The notes under the pieces: model-generated
Seen by the model: only the letters and a program-made list of their open reading frames with translations
Told to the model about the DNA's origin: nothing
The model's database searches: none
Assembly: GCF_000518225.1 (NCBI RefSeq)
Contig: NZ_JADE01000007.1
Span: forward strand, 1 to 64,000
DNA: 64,000 bases
Reading direction: 5' to 3'
Source of the DNA: Helicobacter pametensis ATCC 51478
GTDB taxonomy: Bacteria > Campylobacterota > Campylobacteria > Campylobacterales > Helicobacteraceae
Made by a program: the position numbers and the translations under genes
Shown here: in pieces, positions 25,863-34,924 of the stretch
Position numbering within the stretch: the first letter of the stretch is position 1
Layout: the number at the start of each line of letters is the position of its first letter

Positions 25863-27292
25863 AGGATATATCCTTCTAACAAGAGTTTGATTCCATAAAG
25901 TAGGGCGGTTTCACAGATAAGAATCCCTACAAGGAGGATCGCAGCATTTTTGTGCAAAATTATACAAAAAAAGTTTTTAGCACCCAATGCATAGGCATTG
26001 AGGATGAGCAAGATAAATCCCGCAATCGAGCTTGAGAGCGCAAGCCCTAGCACTCCAAGAGGTTTGATCAAAACAAATGAGAAGAAAGTCCCACATATAA
26101 GTGAAATCAAAGAATATTTGGCTGCGCGTCCTTGTAAGCGATGAGAATACAGCCAAAGAGAGAAGATTCTGCTTAAGCCAAAAGGAAGAAGACCAATGAG
26201 ATAGAGAGCAAAGACTTGAGAGGTGATGAGGGTATCTTGAGCGCTAAATGAGCCTCTTTGATACAAAAGCCAGATAATCTCTTTGCTTAGCATAATCCCT
26301 CCAAGTGTGCAGGCACAAAGGGTGATGCATAGAAACCAAAAAGCTTTTTTCATCGCTTCTAGGGCTTTTTGTTCTTGTGAGGCTTTGATGGCTTTGGCAA
26401 CCATGGGGAAGAGGGCTGTGGAGATGGCGATTGCAAAAAGAGCTAGGGGGAGCTGGAAGATACGATTGGCATAATAAAGATAAGAGATGCTCCCAAAGCT
26501 TAAAAAAGAAGCGATAAAAGTTTCAATAAAGGCAATAAGTTGGGCTGTAGAGCTTCCCAAAAGTGCTGGAAAAAATTGCTTGAAGAAATCTTTGAAATCT
26601 GATTTGAATTTGTTTTTTTTATTTAAAGTGGTTTGAAAAACCTTGCAATGCAGCATAGATAACCAAAATAATCTCAAAAAACCATGGCGATAAAGTGGAT
26701 AGAGGTGTAGGAGAATCTGTGCTATCCCTCCGCATAGCACACCATAGCTAAGCATATAAACAACCTCAAGCTTATCGCGATCTTGAGAAAAGGTGAGAGC
26801 TAGAATCATTGCGATATTGAGTAGGGCTGTGTTGTAGGCATTGACCCAGAAGACATTTTTGTATTGCAGGAGGGTGCTCAAAAAAGTCACGATAAATACA
26901 AGCAAGAGATACCAAAAATTGATACTTACAATGGGTGCAGCCAGATCAATGGTCTCTTGAGGGAATCCAAATGCTAAAAGTTTTGTAAAAAAGGGTGAAA
27001 AATAAAACACAACAAGGCTCAAAAACAGCAAACAAAAACAAAAAATTCCTCCAATGCTTAGGGCGAACATTCCCTTGTAGCGTGCGTGAATGAATGAGGG
27101 GAGAAAGCTTTGGGTAAATGCCCCTTCCCCGAAGATGCGTCTAAAGAGATTGGGAAGTTTGAATGCGATAAAAAAAATATCGCTATATACTCCTGCTCCA
27201 AGACTTGAGGCCATATAGACATCACGAAAAAATCCAAAGATTCTTGAGCATAAGATTCCACTACTATTGGAAAAAAAGGCCTTTTTTAGCAA
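25859..27292 (-). CDS. murJ: Lipid II flippase MurJ (MviN)
   Basis: Moves lipid II across the inner membrane for peptidoglycan synthesis. The protein is almost all membrane helices (about 14) and keeps the family's N-terminal block SRIFGFFRDVYMASSLGAGVYSD-type motif, with GEGAFTQSFLPSF after it. The longest frame starts at an ATG at 27337 without a ribosome site. I prefer the TTG at 27292, which has AAGGAT 8 bases upstream and gives the N-terminus MLKKAFF, close to the H. pylori protein as I recall it. That makes 477 residues. Confidence 0.92.
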   Translation of the reverse strand: MLKKAFFSNSSGILCSRIFGFFRDVYMASSLGAGVYSDIFFIAFKLPNLFRRIFGEGAFTQSFLPSFIHARYKGMFALSIGGIFCFCLLFLSLVVFYFSPFFTKLLAFGFPQETIDLAAPIVSINFWYLLLVFIVTFLSTLLQYKNVFWVNAYNTALLNIAMILALTFSQDRDKLEVVYMLSYGVLCGGIAQILLHLYPLYRHGFLRLFWLSMLHCKVFQTTLNKKNKFKSDFKDFFKQFFPALLGSSTAQLIAFIETFIASFLSFGSISYLYYANRIFQLPLALFAIAISTALFPMVAKAIKASQEQKALEAMKKAFWFLCITLCACTLGGIMLSKEIIWLLYQRGSFSAQDTLITSQVFALYLIGLLPFGLSRIFSLWLYSHRLQGRAAKYSLISLICGTFFSFVLIKPLGVLGLALSSSIAGFILLILNAYALGAKNFFCIILHKNAAILLVGILICETALLYGIKLLLEGYIL

Positions 27293-27382
27293 TGCTGGGA
27301 TCCTTTGGAGTGAAGTTTGACGAATTGTAACCCACATTTGATAATAAGTAGGGGTTTTGGGGATAAATGCAAAAATAGCGTT

Positions 27383-27391
27383 TGATATAAT
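27383..27391 (+). promoter_or_regulatory. Extended -10 promoter of fapA-ruvA
   Basis: TGATATAAT is a perfect extended -10 (TG-N-TATAAT, hexamer 27386-27391) 23 bp before the fapA start, in the divergent gap with murJ. An AAGGAGAG ribosome site follows at 27404-27411. No clear -35 box is needed or seen. Confidence 0.68.
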
Positions 27392-27414
27392 GAAATCTTT
27401 TTGAAGGAGAGAGT

Positions 27415-29232
27415 TTGAATCAAGAGTTCAAGCATGGTGGAGATGCAATTTATGTGCAAAAGTGTTCAGATATCGCCCATGAGTTGCACAAAGCTTCTAT
27501 TTTGTTTAAATGTTTGATTGAAGAGGTGAGTTTTGAAGTCCTTGAGGTCTATACTTTTTTGAAAGAGGGTGAGAGGGCAAGGGAGCTTTCCAAAGAAGAG
27601 AGTATTGATTTTTTTAAGAGTAAAAATTATGAAAATGATCAGCGCAAACTCTCTCAAATCTATGATTTGAAAATTTATCCTAGGGTGAAGAATCTGGACT
27701 TTGATCTTGAGCTTGATTTGGGAGATTCGCGCTTGTTTTTGGTTTGCCCTGAGCCTAAGGATTTGATGGAAGATTTAGAGGAGACTCATAGGCAGATCAA
27801 TGCCAAAAAAGCTTTGCTTGGTGTGATTTTTAAAGAATTTAACTCTGCTGATTCAAAGCAGGCAATAAAAGAGTGTTTGGGAAAAGTGTATGATGAATTT
27901 GGTGGGAAGAAAAGAATTTTGCTAGAGCAAAGCGAGTTTTATTCTCCAATTTTGGATTCTTATTTTTGGTTTTCTCTTGAAAAAGAATGGGAGCTTAAAA
28001 ATGGTGAAATCCTTGAAAATTCTTCATATGCAGTCAAAGAAGGAGAAGAAGTAGGAAGATTGATTAAAAGCCGCAATGGGGTGGATGGTCGGAATCTATT
28101 GGGAGAGTTTGTGTCTGTTCAGAAGAGAGAAGCCCAAGAGATTGAGTTTGGTAGTTTGGATGAGGACTTTACTTCTGAGGAAATGGATGATAGGGTGGTT
28201 TATCGTGCTCTCAAAGATGGATTTGTCGGTCTCAATGGAAGTGGACTCATTATGATTAAAGACTTTAACTTTGAAGAGATCAATCATCGCAATATTGGGA
28301 ATCTGCTTGGAGGGATCGAGCGTGGGTTTGAGGTATTTGTCAAATCTTCCACTATAGATAAGGATGCTATTGGAGCCAATATCATTCTTGAAGCAGAAAA
28401 AATTCATATCAGTGGTGGAGTTGATCAGGGGTCGATTCTGAGATCTAAAAAATGTGTGGTGATAGGCTCCACTCATCAGGGGGTTGAGATTTGTGCTGAG
28501 TATGCTGAAATCACAACACACAAGGGTCTGCTCAAAGCTAAAGATGCCAAGGTAATGCTGTGTGAGGGAGGTGTGGTTGATTGTGAAAAGGGTGAGTTTG
28601 AAGATTTGGTCGGTGCAGAAGTGTCTTGCAAAGAGGCTTATGTGAAGAATTTGCGCTCCAATAATAAGATTTCTTTTTGTATGCATTTTGAGATTGATCA
28701 ACTTGTGGGTGGAAAAAATCAATTTAAGATTGATAGTTCGGCATTTGGTGAATATCGTGACAAAATCAATCAGATTTTGGAGAAGCACCATCGTTATGAG
28801 CAATTCATAGAGAATGCTTTAAGGATCTATCAAAAAGAACTCAAAAAAGCCTCGCAAATGAAGCCAGCAATTCAGCGTTTTAGAGAGATTTTTTTCAAAA
28901 ATGTAGGGAGAGGTTTGCAGACACAAAGCTACATCCTTGGTGCGATCGAGCAATATGTGCAAATGTGTGACAAGCTTAAGCAAGTCAAAGAGAAGATTGA
29001 CATCTATCGCAAGAGGGCTGATGCAATCAAGCAAGAGCTTGAGCCAATCTCAGATCTCTGTATGGGGGCGAAGTTGATTTGCCATAGTCCATGGGTGGAT
29101 CAAAATCAAGTGGAATATTTTGACTTGTATCAGAATCAAAAAGAGAATTTGGTGATTGAGGATGGAGAGAGGGTAAATATTGTGATTGATTCCTCTAGTC
29201 ATAAGCTTATCAGAGAAAGGATTCAGAGATGA
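27415..29232 (+). CDS. fapA: FapA-family protein (DUF342, flagellar assembly protein A)
   Basis: A large cytoplasmic protein of the FapA/DUF342 family. Members are linked to flagellar function or polar placement in several bacteria, but the molecular role is uncertain. The 605-residue protein has an N-terminal helical region, then from about 180 to 440 a glycine-rich run of short beta turns typical of the FapA beta-helix (NILGGIERGFEV, LEAEKIHISGGV, AKVMLCEGGVVDCEKG), and a long C-terminal coiled coil (about 445-560). It starts with TTG, supported by an ideal AAGGAGAG site. It overlaps ruvA by 4 bp. Confidence 0.8.
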   Translation: MNQEFKHGGDAIYVQKCSDIAHELHKASILFKCLIEEVSFEVLEVYTFLKEGERARELSKEESIDFFKSKNYENDQRKLSQIYDLKIYPRVKNLDFDLELDLGDSRLFLVCPEPKDLMEDLEETHRQINAKKALLGVIFKEFNSADSKQAIKECLGKVYDEFGGKKRILLEQSEFYSPILDSYFWFSLEKEWELKNGEILENSSYAVKEGEEVGRLIKSRNGVDGRNLLGEFVSVQKREAQEIEFGSLDEDFTSEEMDDRVVYRALKDGFVGLNGSGLIMIKDFNFEEINHRNIGNLLGGIERGFEVFVKSSTIDKDAIGANIILEAEKIHISGGVDQGSILRSKKCVVIGSTHQGVEICAEYAEITTHKGLLKAKDAKVMLCEGGVVDCEKGEFEDLVGAEVSCKEAYVKNLRSNNKISFCMHFEIDQLVGGKNQFKIDSSAFGEYRDKINQILEKHHRYEQFIENALRIYQKELKKASQMKPAIQRFREIFFKNVGRGLQTQSYILGAIEQYVQMCDKLKQVKEKIDIYRKRADAIKQELEPISDLCMGAKLICHSPWVDQNQVEYFDLYQNQKENLVIEDGERVNIVIDSSSHKLIRERIQR

Positions 29233-29792
29233 TTGTTGGCTTGAGTGGAATGGTGGCAAAACTTGAGGGTAATTTGGTGGTCTTGGAAGTGAGGGGAGTG
29301 CTCTATGGAGTACATGTATCTTTGTTGTGTGGGCTTGAGCTAAAAGTGGGAGATGAAGCAAGGTTGTGGATCACAGAAGTGATCCGTGAGGATGCTTATT
29401 TGCTTTTTGGATTCTTGGATCCTTTGGAACAAAAGATTTTTGAGCGATTGATTAAAATCAATGGGGTGGGGCCAAAAGTTGCTTTGGCTATTTTGTCTTC
29501 TTTTTCGCCGATTCATTTCTCAAAGATCATCGAAACAAAAGATGTGCGTGCCCTTCAAGCTGTCCCTGGAATTGGTGCTAAGGGGGCTAGCAAGATTATG
29601 GTGGATTTGGCTGGATTTTTTGATTTTTCTCAAGATGGAAGTGTCGAGCTTGAGGCCAAAAGAGAGGCTTCTATGGCGCTAGAGGGCTTGGGGTTTAAGA
29701 AAAGCGAAATTGATCGGGTGCTCAAAAAGATAGTCGCTCATGATACTCCTACGGTTATCAAAGAAGCTTTGAGGTTTTTTCAACAAAAGTAA
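29229..29792 (+). CDS. ruvA: Holliday junction DNA helicase subunit RuvA
   Basis: Binds Holliday junctions and guides the RuvB motor during recombination. The 187-residue protein has the N-terminal OB fold (MIVGLSGMVAKLEGNLVVLEVRGVLY region), two helix-hairpin-helix motifs (INGVGPKVALAILS and VPGIGAKGASKIMVDL) and a small C-terminal RuvB-binding domain ending in LKKIVAHDTPTVIKEALRFF. It starts in a 4-bp overlap with fapA. RuvB is not in this window. Confidence 0.95.
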   Translation: MIVGLSGMVAKLEGNLVVLEVRGVLYGVHVSLLCGLELKVGDEARLWITEVIREDAYLLFGFLDPLEQKIFERLIKINGVGPKVALAILSSFSPIHFSKIIETKDVRALQAVPGIGAKGASKIMVDLAGFFDFSQDGSVELEAKREASMALEGLGFKKSEIDRVLKKIVAHDTPTVIKEALRFFQQK

Positions 29793-29840
29793 GAGTTTTG
29801 AGATAGAATCCGCAGTTTAAATCATCAAAAGGGATCAAGT

Positions 29841-30044
29841 ATGAAAAAAGGTATTCATCCAGAATATGTTCCATGTAAGGTCACTTGTGTTACAAGTGGA
29901 AAGACGGTTGAGGTGATGAGCAACAAAAGCGAGCTTAGAATTGATATCTCAAGCTTTTGCCATCCATTCTATACAGGAAGTGATAAAATTGCTGATGCAA
30001 CAGGACGCGTAGAGAAGTTCCGCCAAAAATATAATATGAAATAA
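29841..30044 (+). CDS. rpmE: 50S ribosomal protein L31
   Basis: Bridges the two subunits near the central protuberance. The 67-residue protein has the typical start MKKGIHPEY and the [16 protein letters not shown] core. Zinc-type L31 has cysteines at 16, 18, 37 and 40; here C16 and C40 remain, 18 is Thr and 37 is Ser, so the zinc site is probably lost. H. pylori L31 has the same pattern as I recall. It is followed 2 bp later by rsmI. Confidence 0.95.
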   Translation: MKKGIHPEYVPCKVTCVTSGKTVEVMSNKSELRIDISSFCHPFYTGSDKIADATGRVEKFRQKYNMK

Positions 30045-30046
30045 TC

Positions 30047-30877
30047 GTGCTTTACCTATTGCCTACTCCTATTGGCAATTTGGCCGATGTCACGCTGCGA
30101 ACCTTGAGGGTTTTGCAAAGTTGTGACAAGCTTTTGTGTGAGGATACAAGAATCACACAAAAGTTGCTGATGCTGCTTGAGCAGCAGGGCTTGCTTCCAA
30201 AAAAACAGCGAGAGCTTTTTTCATTTCATTCTCATAATCAAGAGTCATTTTTATCTCGCATGACACCATCATTCTTTGATCAAGATATTGCTTTTTTAAG
30301 TGATGCGGGTATGCCATGTGTAAGTGATCCAGGATCAGCCTTGGTGCGTTATGCGCAAGACCATCAGATACCCTATGAGGTGCTTTTGGGTGGAAGTGCT
30401 GTGGTATTGGCACATGCTTATAGTGGATTTGGAGATCATGGGTTTGTATTTGATGGGTTTTTGCCCACCAAAAGTGCAGAGCGCCAAGAGAGATTTGCGT
30501 TTTGGAGAGATGTTTTGCCTCATCGAGGGATTTCGCTCATCGTTTTTGAATCTCCTCATCGTTTGCGTGAAAGTTTGGAGGATCTTGGGAGAATTGATGA
30601 GAATTGCTATGTATTTGCAATTAAAGAGATGACAAAGAAATTTGAAACAAGCTTTTGTGGATTCGCATCAGAGATTCTTGACTCATTGGATCAGGGTAAA
30701 ATTTTGGGAGAGTGGGTGCTTGTTTTGAGATTTTCATCCAAAGAAGATGAGAGAAAGCTTGGCAAGGTAGATATCTTGCAGGCAGATTTGCCACCAAAGC
30801 TTAAAGCCAAGCTTCTCGCCAAAATCACAGGCGATGAGACAAAAGAGTGGTATCAAAAGCTAATGGAGCAAAGATAA
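30047..30877 (+). CDS. rsmI: 16S rRNA (cytidine-1402-2'-O)-methyltransferase RsmI
   Basis: Adds the 2'-O-methyl group to C1402 in the decoding centre. The 276-residue protein has the tetrapyrrole-methylase fold motifs LLPTPIGNLADVTLRTL, LLCEDTRITQKLL, FLSDAGMPCVSDPGSALV and VFESPHRLRESLEDL. The start is GTG two bases after the rpmE stop with no strong ribosome site, so translation is probably coupled. The stop forms a TAATG junction with rlmB. Confidence 0.94.
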   Translation: MLYLLPTPIGNLADVTLRTLRVLQSCDKLLCEDTRITQKLLMLLEQQGLLPKKQRELFSFHSHNQESFLSRMTPSFFDQDIAFLSDAGMPCVSDPGSALVRYAQDHQIPYEVLLGGSAVVLAHAYSGFGDHGFVFDGFLPTKSAERQERFAFWRDVLPHRGISLIVFESPHRLRESLEDLGRIDENCYVFAIKEMTKKFETSFCGFASEILDSLDQGKILGEWVLVLRFSSKEDERKLGKVDILQADLPPKLKAKLLAKITGDETKEWYQKLMEQR

Positions 30878-31569
30878 TGATTGTCTATGGTAAGCATGTT
30901 GTGTTGCATCTTCTTGCTAAACACCCTCAAAAAATCAATGAAATTTTTTTGGCAAAAGAAATTGATCCAAAAATCTTTTCTCAAATGATAAAGCTAGGAA
31001 TCAAAATCACACGCCTTGATTTTAAAAAAGCCCAATCTATGGCAAGAGGAGGGAATCATCAAGGATATCTTGCACAAATCTATGATCTTCAACCCATGCC
31101 TTGGAGGAGTATGATGGAGTTTGCTTCATTGGTGGTTTTGTGTGGGGTGAGTGATGTGGGCAATATCGCCTCCATTGTGCGTAGTGCTTATGCTTTGGGT
31201 GTTGGGGGACTTGTCTTGGATGGGACACTTTCTTCCAAAGTGATAGAGAGTGTTGTTCGCTTAAGTAGCGGAGCTATGCTTGAGATGCCATTTTGTTTCT
31301 CTACTTCACTGCTTGATCATATCCATCAGCTCAAACAAGCAGGTTTTATGTGCTATGGGACCCATATGGAGGGTGAAGATATTTGTAAGATTTCTCCCGC
31401 AGCGCGTTGGGCTTTGTTTTTGGGAAGTGAGGGGGATGGGCTTAACAAAAAAATCATCCAAAAAATGGATAGAATTGTTTCGATTAACATGAAACACGGA
31501 TTTGATTCTTTGAATGTGGGTGTTGCAGGGGGAATCTTTGTACATAGGTTGGTTTCGCATGGAAAATGA
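30877..31569 (+). CDS. rlmB: TrmH/SpoU-family 23S rRNA 2'-O-ribose methyltransferase (RlmB-like)
   Basis: A SPOUT-class methyltransferase with the trefoil-knot motifs: motif 1 GVSDVGNIASIVRSAYALGV, motif 2 ALFLGSEGDGLNK and motif 3 VSINMKHGFDSLNVGVA. The N-terminal 75 residues form the L30e-like RNA-binding domain. At 230 residues it fits RlmB (G2251 of 23S rRNA), but related family members act on other rRNA or tRNA sites, so the exact target is inferred. The ATG at 30877 overlaps the rsmI stop and is preferred to one 10 codons upstream. Confidence 0.88.
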   Translation: MIVYGKHVVLHLLAKHPQKINEIFLAKEIDPKIFSQMIKLGIKITRLDFKKAQSMARGGNHQGYLAQIYDLQPMPWRSMMEFASLVVLCGVSDVGNIASIVRSAYALGVGGLVLDGTLSSKVIESVVRLSSGAMLEMPFCFSTSLLDHIHQLKQAGFMCYGTHMEGEDICKISPAARWALFLGSEGDGLNKKIIQKMDRIVSINMKHGFDSLNVGVAGGIFVHRLVSHGK

Positions 31570-32482
31570 GAAAAATTTGCAGAGCAGAGATTTTAAACTT
31601 TTGCGAGAAATAGGGGTTGATCGCATTAGGAGAGATACAAAGCTAGATATTTCAAGGATTGAAGATATTTTAGAAAAGCGCTTTGATCGTTTTGATTATG
31701 TAAGAGCCAAGGGGTTTATCCATATTTTGGAGAAAGAATATGGGCTAGATTTGTCTGATTGGCTTGAAGAATATCGACTCTCTTGTCCGATTGAGCATCA
31801 AGAAGAAGAGGAGAAGGAGATCCAAAGAGGATATTGCAAGCAAGTGCAGCAGAAGAAGACAAGAGTTTTGATTGCTGGGTTTGTTCTAGTTTGTACTATT
31901 TGTTTTGTTTTGATCAAATTATTTTCTGGGAATCTAAACTCAGAGACCAAAAACTCAGAGACTGCGCAAATTTCTTCAAACCAAAATGCTCAGGATGTGC
32001 AAGCCAGTCAGGTAGATGCAAATTTAGAGACTAAGTCTCCTATCCAAGAGCCAAAAAGAAGTCAAGAAGCAGGCAACCAAGGAGAGAGTCAAGAGAACAT
32101 CGAACAATCAATCTCTTCACAAACTCAAGAAAAACCTCAGATTGAAAAGCCAATCCATGAGTTAGGGAAGATTATGTTTGAGAGTGTGGATTGGAGTGCT
32201 GAGCATCAGCTTTCCCTTCAATTTGAGCGACCTATTTGGGTTGGAATAGTTGATTTGGAAAGTAAGAAGAGGATTGCTCAAACTCAAAAGAGCTATGAGA
32301 TCCCTCTTGATGGAGAAAGACTCATTTATATTGCATATGGAAGTTTTGAGGCTTCTATCGGTGAATACAAAGAGCGATTTAGGACTTATAAGCCTATTTT
32401 TTTGATTTATACACATGAGGGGGGATTGAGAAATGTGACGCGTGAGGAGTTTGTCTTGGCCAATGGTGGTGTTGAGTGGTGA
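31559..32482 (+). CDS. RodZ-like membrane protein (HTH, one helix, periplasmic beta domain)
   Basis: Usually left as hypothetical. The 307-residue protein has an N-terminal cytoplasmic region (about 8-75) whose pattern, IRRDTKLDISRIEDILE then RFDYVRAKGFIHILEKEYGL, matches the RodZ-type helix-turn-helix, including the GF-x(n)-GLD ending. One membrane helix follows (about 101-122), then a Gln/Ser/Glu-rich linker (about 125-200), then a beta-rich periplasmic domain (about 205-300) similar in pattern to the RodZ C-terminal domain. RodZ links MreB to the elongasome. The call rests on domain order and pattern only. It overlaps rlmB by 11 bp and the next gene by 7 bp. Confidence 0.55.
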   Translation: MENEKNLQSRDFKLLREIGVDRIRRDTKLDISRIEDILEKRFDRFDYVRAKGFIHILEKEYGLDLSDWLEEYRLSCPIEHQEEEEKEIQRGYCKQVQQKKTRVLIAGFVLVCTICFVLIKLFSGNLNSETKNSETAQISSNQNAQDVQASQVDANLETKSPIQEPKRSQEAGNQGESQENIEQSISSQTQEKPQIEKPIHELGKIMFESVDWSAEHQLSLQFERPIWVGIVDLESKKRIAQTQKSYEIPLDGERLIYIAYGSFEASIGEYKERFRTYKPIFLIYTHEGGLRNVTREEFVLANGGVEW

Positions 32483-33315
32483 GAATTTTTCTGGGATTTT
32501 TATTCTCTGTTCTCTGTCTTTGGGCTGATGCGATTGATGATGTGATTATCAATATTATGGGTGAGGATTCCTATCAAGTGAATAGGAATTTTGTTCAAAG
32601 ACTTTTTTCAGACAAATCCAAATTTTATCTTGATGAGAAGAGACAGAAAATTGATTATTACAGAATCACAAAGGTTTTGAAAGATAATGGGTTGCTTTAT
32701 CTTGGATTTCAAGAGCCTATGGAGGTAAGTCTTGGATTCAAAGCCAAGACAAAACCTATTTTTTTGATGAGGACGATCAATAGCGCCCTCTCATCCATTG
32801 GTTATTCTTATTTTACTGTGACCAAGGCTAAATACACACAAGAGAATGTTTTTTTGACTTTTTCGCTGATGACAGAGCATGGTGTAACCCCAGAAGTTCT
32901 TTTGTCAGAGTTGAAAAAGCGAGGGATCGAGGCTCTAAGAGTAGTGCGCAAAAATCAGACAGATTGGCTCTATGAGCTAGAAATCGTTCGTCCCTCTATT
33001 GCGAGTGCAATTGTGATCAAAAATGGCGATCGTTTGGAGCCCAAAAATATATCTGGTGAATACTGGTTTTCTGTCCAAGAAACTGGTGTGCTTAGCATTC
33101 TAAAAAAGAATTCAAGGATTGGTTGGAGTCCGAGAATCGTGCTTTATGATCGTAATTTGCAGATTTTAGAGATCCTGACACAAAAAGAATTTGCTGTCAG
33201 TGCAGAGGTCAATGTCACTGATCAAACTGCATTTGTGATGGTAACTGATCTTAATAATCCCTCACGCCTAAAGAGTGGAATCACGGTCACTTTTTCAAAT
33301 TTTTCTAGCGAGTGA
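32476..33315 (+). CDS. Exported conserved protein of unknown function
   Basis: The 279-residue product has a signal peptide (about 1-18) and is probably periplasmic or outer-membrane associated. No known domain is recognised. Residues 20-160 look like two alpha/beta repeats, and the C-terminal third is beta-rich. It starts with GTG (32476 or the next codon, 32479) inside the end of the RodZ-like gene, so the two are coupled and may act together at the envelope. It ends 8 bp before the chosen hom start. Confidence 0.75.
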   Translation: MVRIFLGFLFSVLCLWADAIDDVIINIMGEDSYQVNRNFVQRLFSDKSKFYLDEKRQKIDYYRITKVLKDNGLLYLGFQEPMEVSLGFKAKTKPIFLMRTINSALSSIGYSYFTVTKAKYTQENVFLTFSLMTEHGVTPEVLLSELKKRGIEALRVVRKNQTDWLYELEIVRPSIASAIVIKNGDRLEPKNISGEYWFSVQETGVLSILKKNSRIGWSPRIVLYDRNLQILEILTQKEFAVSAEVNVTDQTAFVMVTDLNNPSRLKSGITVTFSNFSSE

Positions 33316-33323
33316 GGATTGCG

Positions 33324-34595
33324 ATGGAGAGAGTAGGAATCGGTCTTATAGGGTTGGGAACAGTTGGGGGAAGTGTAGCGCGTATTTTGGATGCATTTGG
33401 GGAGAGGATTGGGCAGAGGGCTGGAGTAGAGCTCTATGTCAAGCGTGCTGTTGTGCGTGATGTTGCAAAGTATGGAGAATTTTCTTTTGAAGTGACTGAG
33501 GATTTGGATGCACTTTTGGATGATGATGAGATAAGTATTGTTGTCGAATTGATTGGAGGCATAGAGTATCCATTCGAGATTGCAAAACGCGTTTTTGCTA
33601 GAAAAAAGGCTTTTGTCACGGCAAATAAGGCGATGCTTGCCTATCACGCTCAAGAGTTGCTTGAATGCTCAGAGGGGATTCCTTTTGGATTTGAGGCAAG
33701 TGTATGTGGAGGGATTCCTATTGTTGAAATTTTGCGTGATAGTTTGGTTGCCAATGAGTTTGAGGGATTTGAGGGGATACTCAATGGGACGAGTAATTTC
33801 ATTCTCTCAAAGATGATTCAAGATAAATATGAATTTGATGAAGCTTTACAAATGGCTCAAAAACTTGGATATGCAGAGGCTGATCCAAGTCTTGATATCA
33901 ATGGTGGAGATGCTGGACATAAGCTTTTGATTTTGGCAAGACTTGCCTATGGAATTAACGCTACTCCAGAGGAGATTTTGATCGAGGGTATTGAAAGTGT
34001 TGGTTTGGAAGATATGTGTTTTGCTGATGAATTGGGATATGTCATCAAGCTTGTGGGGATTGTCAAAAAAGAAGAGGATACGCTTGATGTGAGATTGCAT
34101 CCTGCATTGGTGCATAAGGACAAGGAGCTTGCACAAGTTCATGGTGTGAAGAATGCGATTTTATTGCATGGTGATTGTGTGGGTGAGTTATTTGTGAGTG
34201 GATTTGGAGCTGGAGGAGATGTGACGGCAAGCGCTGTTATCGCCGATCTTGTGCAGGTTGCTCGTCTTAGAAATACAGGAACTTGTCCTTATCCTCCATT
34301 TGGGTTCTTTAAAATCCCCCAAGCTTTGCGCCTCAAACCCAGAGAAGAGATTGAGAGTGCATATTATTTGCGTTTTGTTGTGAGAGATGAGTATGGGGTC
34401 TTAGCCAAAATAACAGCAAGTTTGGCTCATTTTGGAATCTCTGTCAATCAGATTTTGCAAAAGAGCTCCAATGAAAAAGCAAAGATCATCTTGATCACAC
34501 ACAAGATTCAAGAGCATAAGATCGATCTGGCGCTCGATCAGATTGTGACTGAGGGACTCTTGCTTCAATCTCCATACAAAATCCGAATCCAATGA
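33324..34595 (+). CDS. hom: Homoserine dehydrogenase
   Basis: Reduces aspartate semialdehyde to homoserine for threonine and methionine synthesis. The 423-residue protein has the NAD(P)-binding loop GLIGLGTVGGSV (5-16), the catalytic core with NKAMLAYH, GFEASVCGGIPIVEILRDSL and GILNGTSNFILSKM, and a C-terminal ACT domain (about 345-420) for feedback control by threonine. I chose the ATG at 33324, with GAGGA upstream, over an in-frame GTG four codons earlier. yraN overlaps its stop by 4 bp. Confidence 0.95.
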   Translation: MERVGIGLIGLGTVGGSVARILDAFGERIGQRAGVELYVKRAVVRDVAKYGEFSFEVTEDLDALLDDDEISIVVELIGGIEYPFEIAKRVFARKKAFVTANKAMLAYHAQELLECSEGIPFGFEASVCGGIPIVEILRDSLVANEFEGFEGILNGTSNFILSKMIQDKYEFDEALQMAQKLGYAEADPSLDINGGDAGHKLLILARLAYGINATPEEILIEGIESVGLEDMCFADELGYVIKLVGIVKKEEDTLDVRLHPALVHKDKELAQVHGVKNAILLHGDCVGELFVSGFGAGGDVTASAVIADLVQVARLRNTGTCPYPPFGFFKIPQALRLKPREEIESAYYLRFVVRDEYGVLAKITASLAHFGISVNQILQKSSNEKAKIILITHKIQEHKIDLALDQIVTEGLLLQSPYKIRIQ

Positions 34596-34924
34596 GTAGA
34601 AAAAAGGGAGAGATGCATGAAGAGCAAGCTTGTGCATTTTTGATTGATAGGGGATTTGAAATCATTGAGCGCAATTTTCATTCTCGATTTGGAGAGATTG
34701 ATATCATTGCGATGCGAGATGGGGTGCTTCATATTGTCGAGGTCAAGGGAGGGAGAGGGTTTGATCCAATCTATGCAATCACACCAAAAAAGATTCAAAA
34801 AATCATACAAACATTGCAGTATTACTTGATGATCAATCGCTTAGAGATCCCTTATTGTATCGATGGGATCAGTATCTGTGATGATGAGATCGAGTGGATT
34901 GAAAATATGACTTGCTGGGAGTAA
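34592..34924 (+). CDS. yraN: YraN-family (UPF0102) nuclease-like protein
   Basis: A 110-residue protein with the restriction-endonuclease-like core FGEIDIIAMRDGVLHIVEVK, i.e. the E-x-D...E-V-K arrangement of Holliday-junction-resolvase-like folds. Its biological role is not settled. It overlaps hom by 4 bp and its stop directly abuts the merR start. In H. pylori the hom-yraN pair is followed directly by trxA-trxB, from memory; here three extra genes come in between. Confidence 0.88.
   Translation: MSRKKGEMHEEQACAFLIDRGFEIIERNFHSRFGEIDIIAMRDGVLHIVEVKGGRGFDPIYAITPKKIQKIIQTLQYYLMINRLEIPYCIDGISICDDEIEWIENMTCWE

Noticed and set aside
28096-28803. 235-codon open frame on the minus strand inside fapA
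   Set aside because: It lies entirely antisense to a gene with good codon structure, a strong promoter and ribosome site, and its translation shows no recognisable domain.
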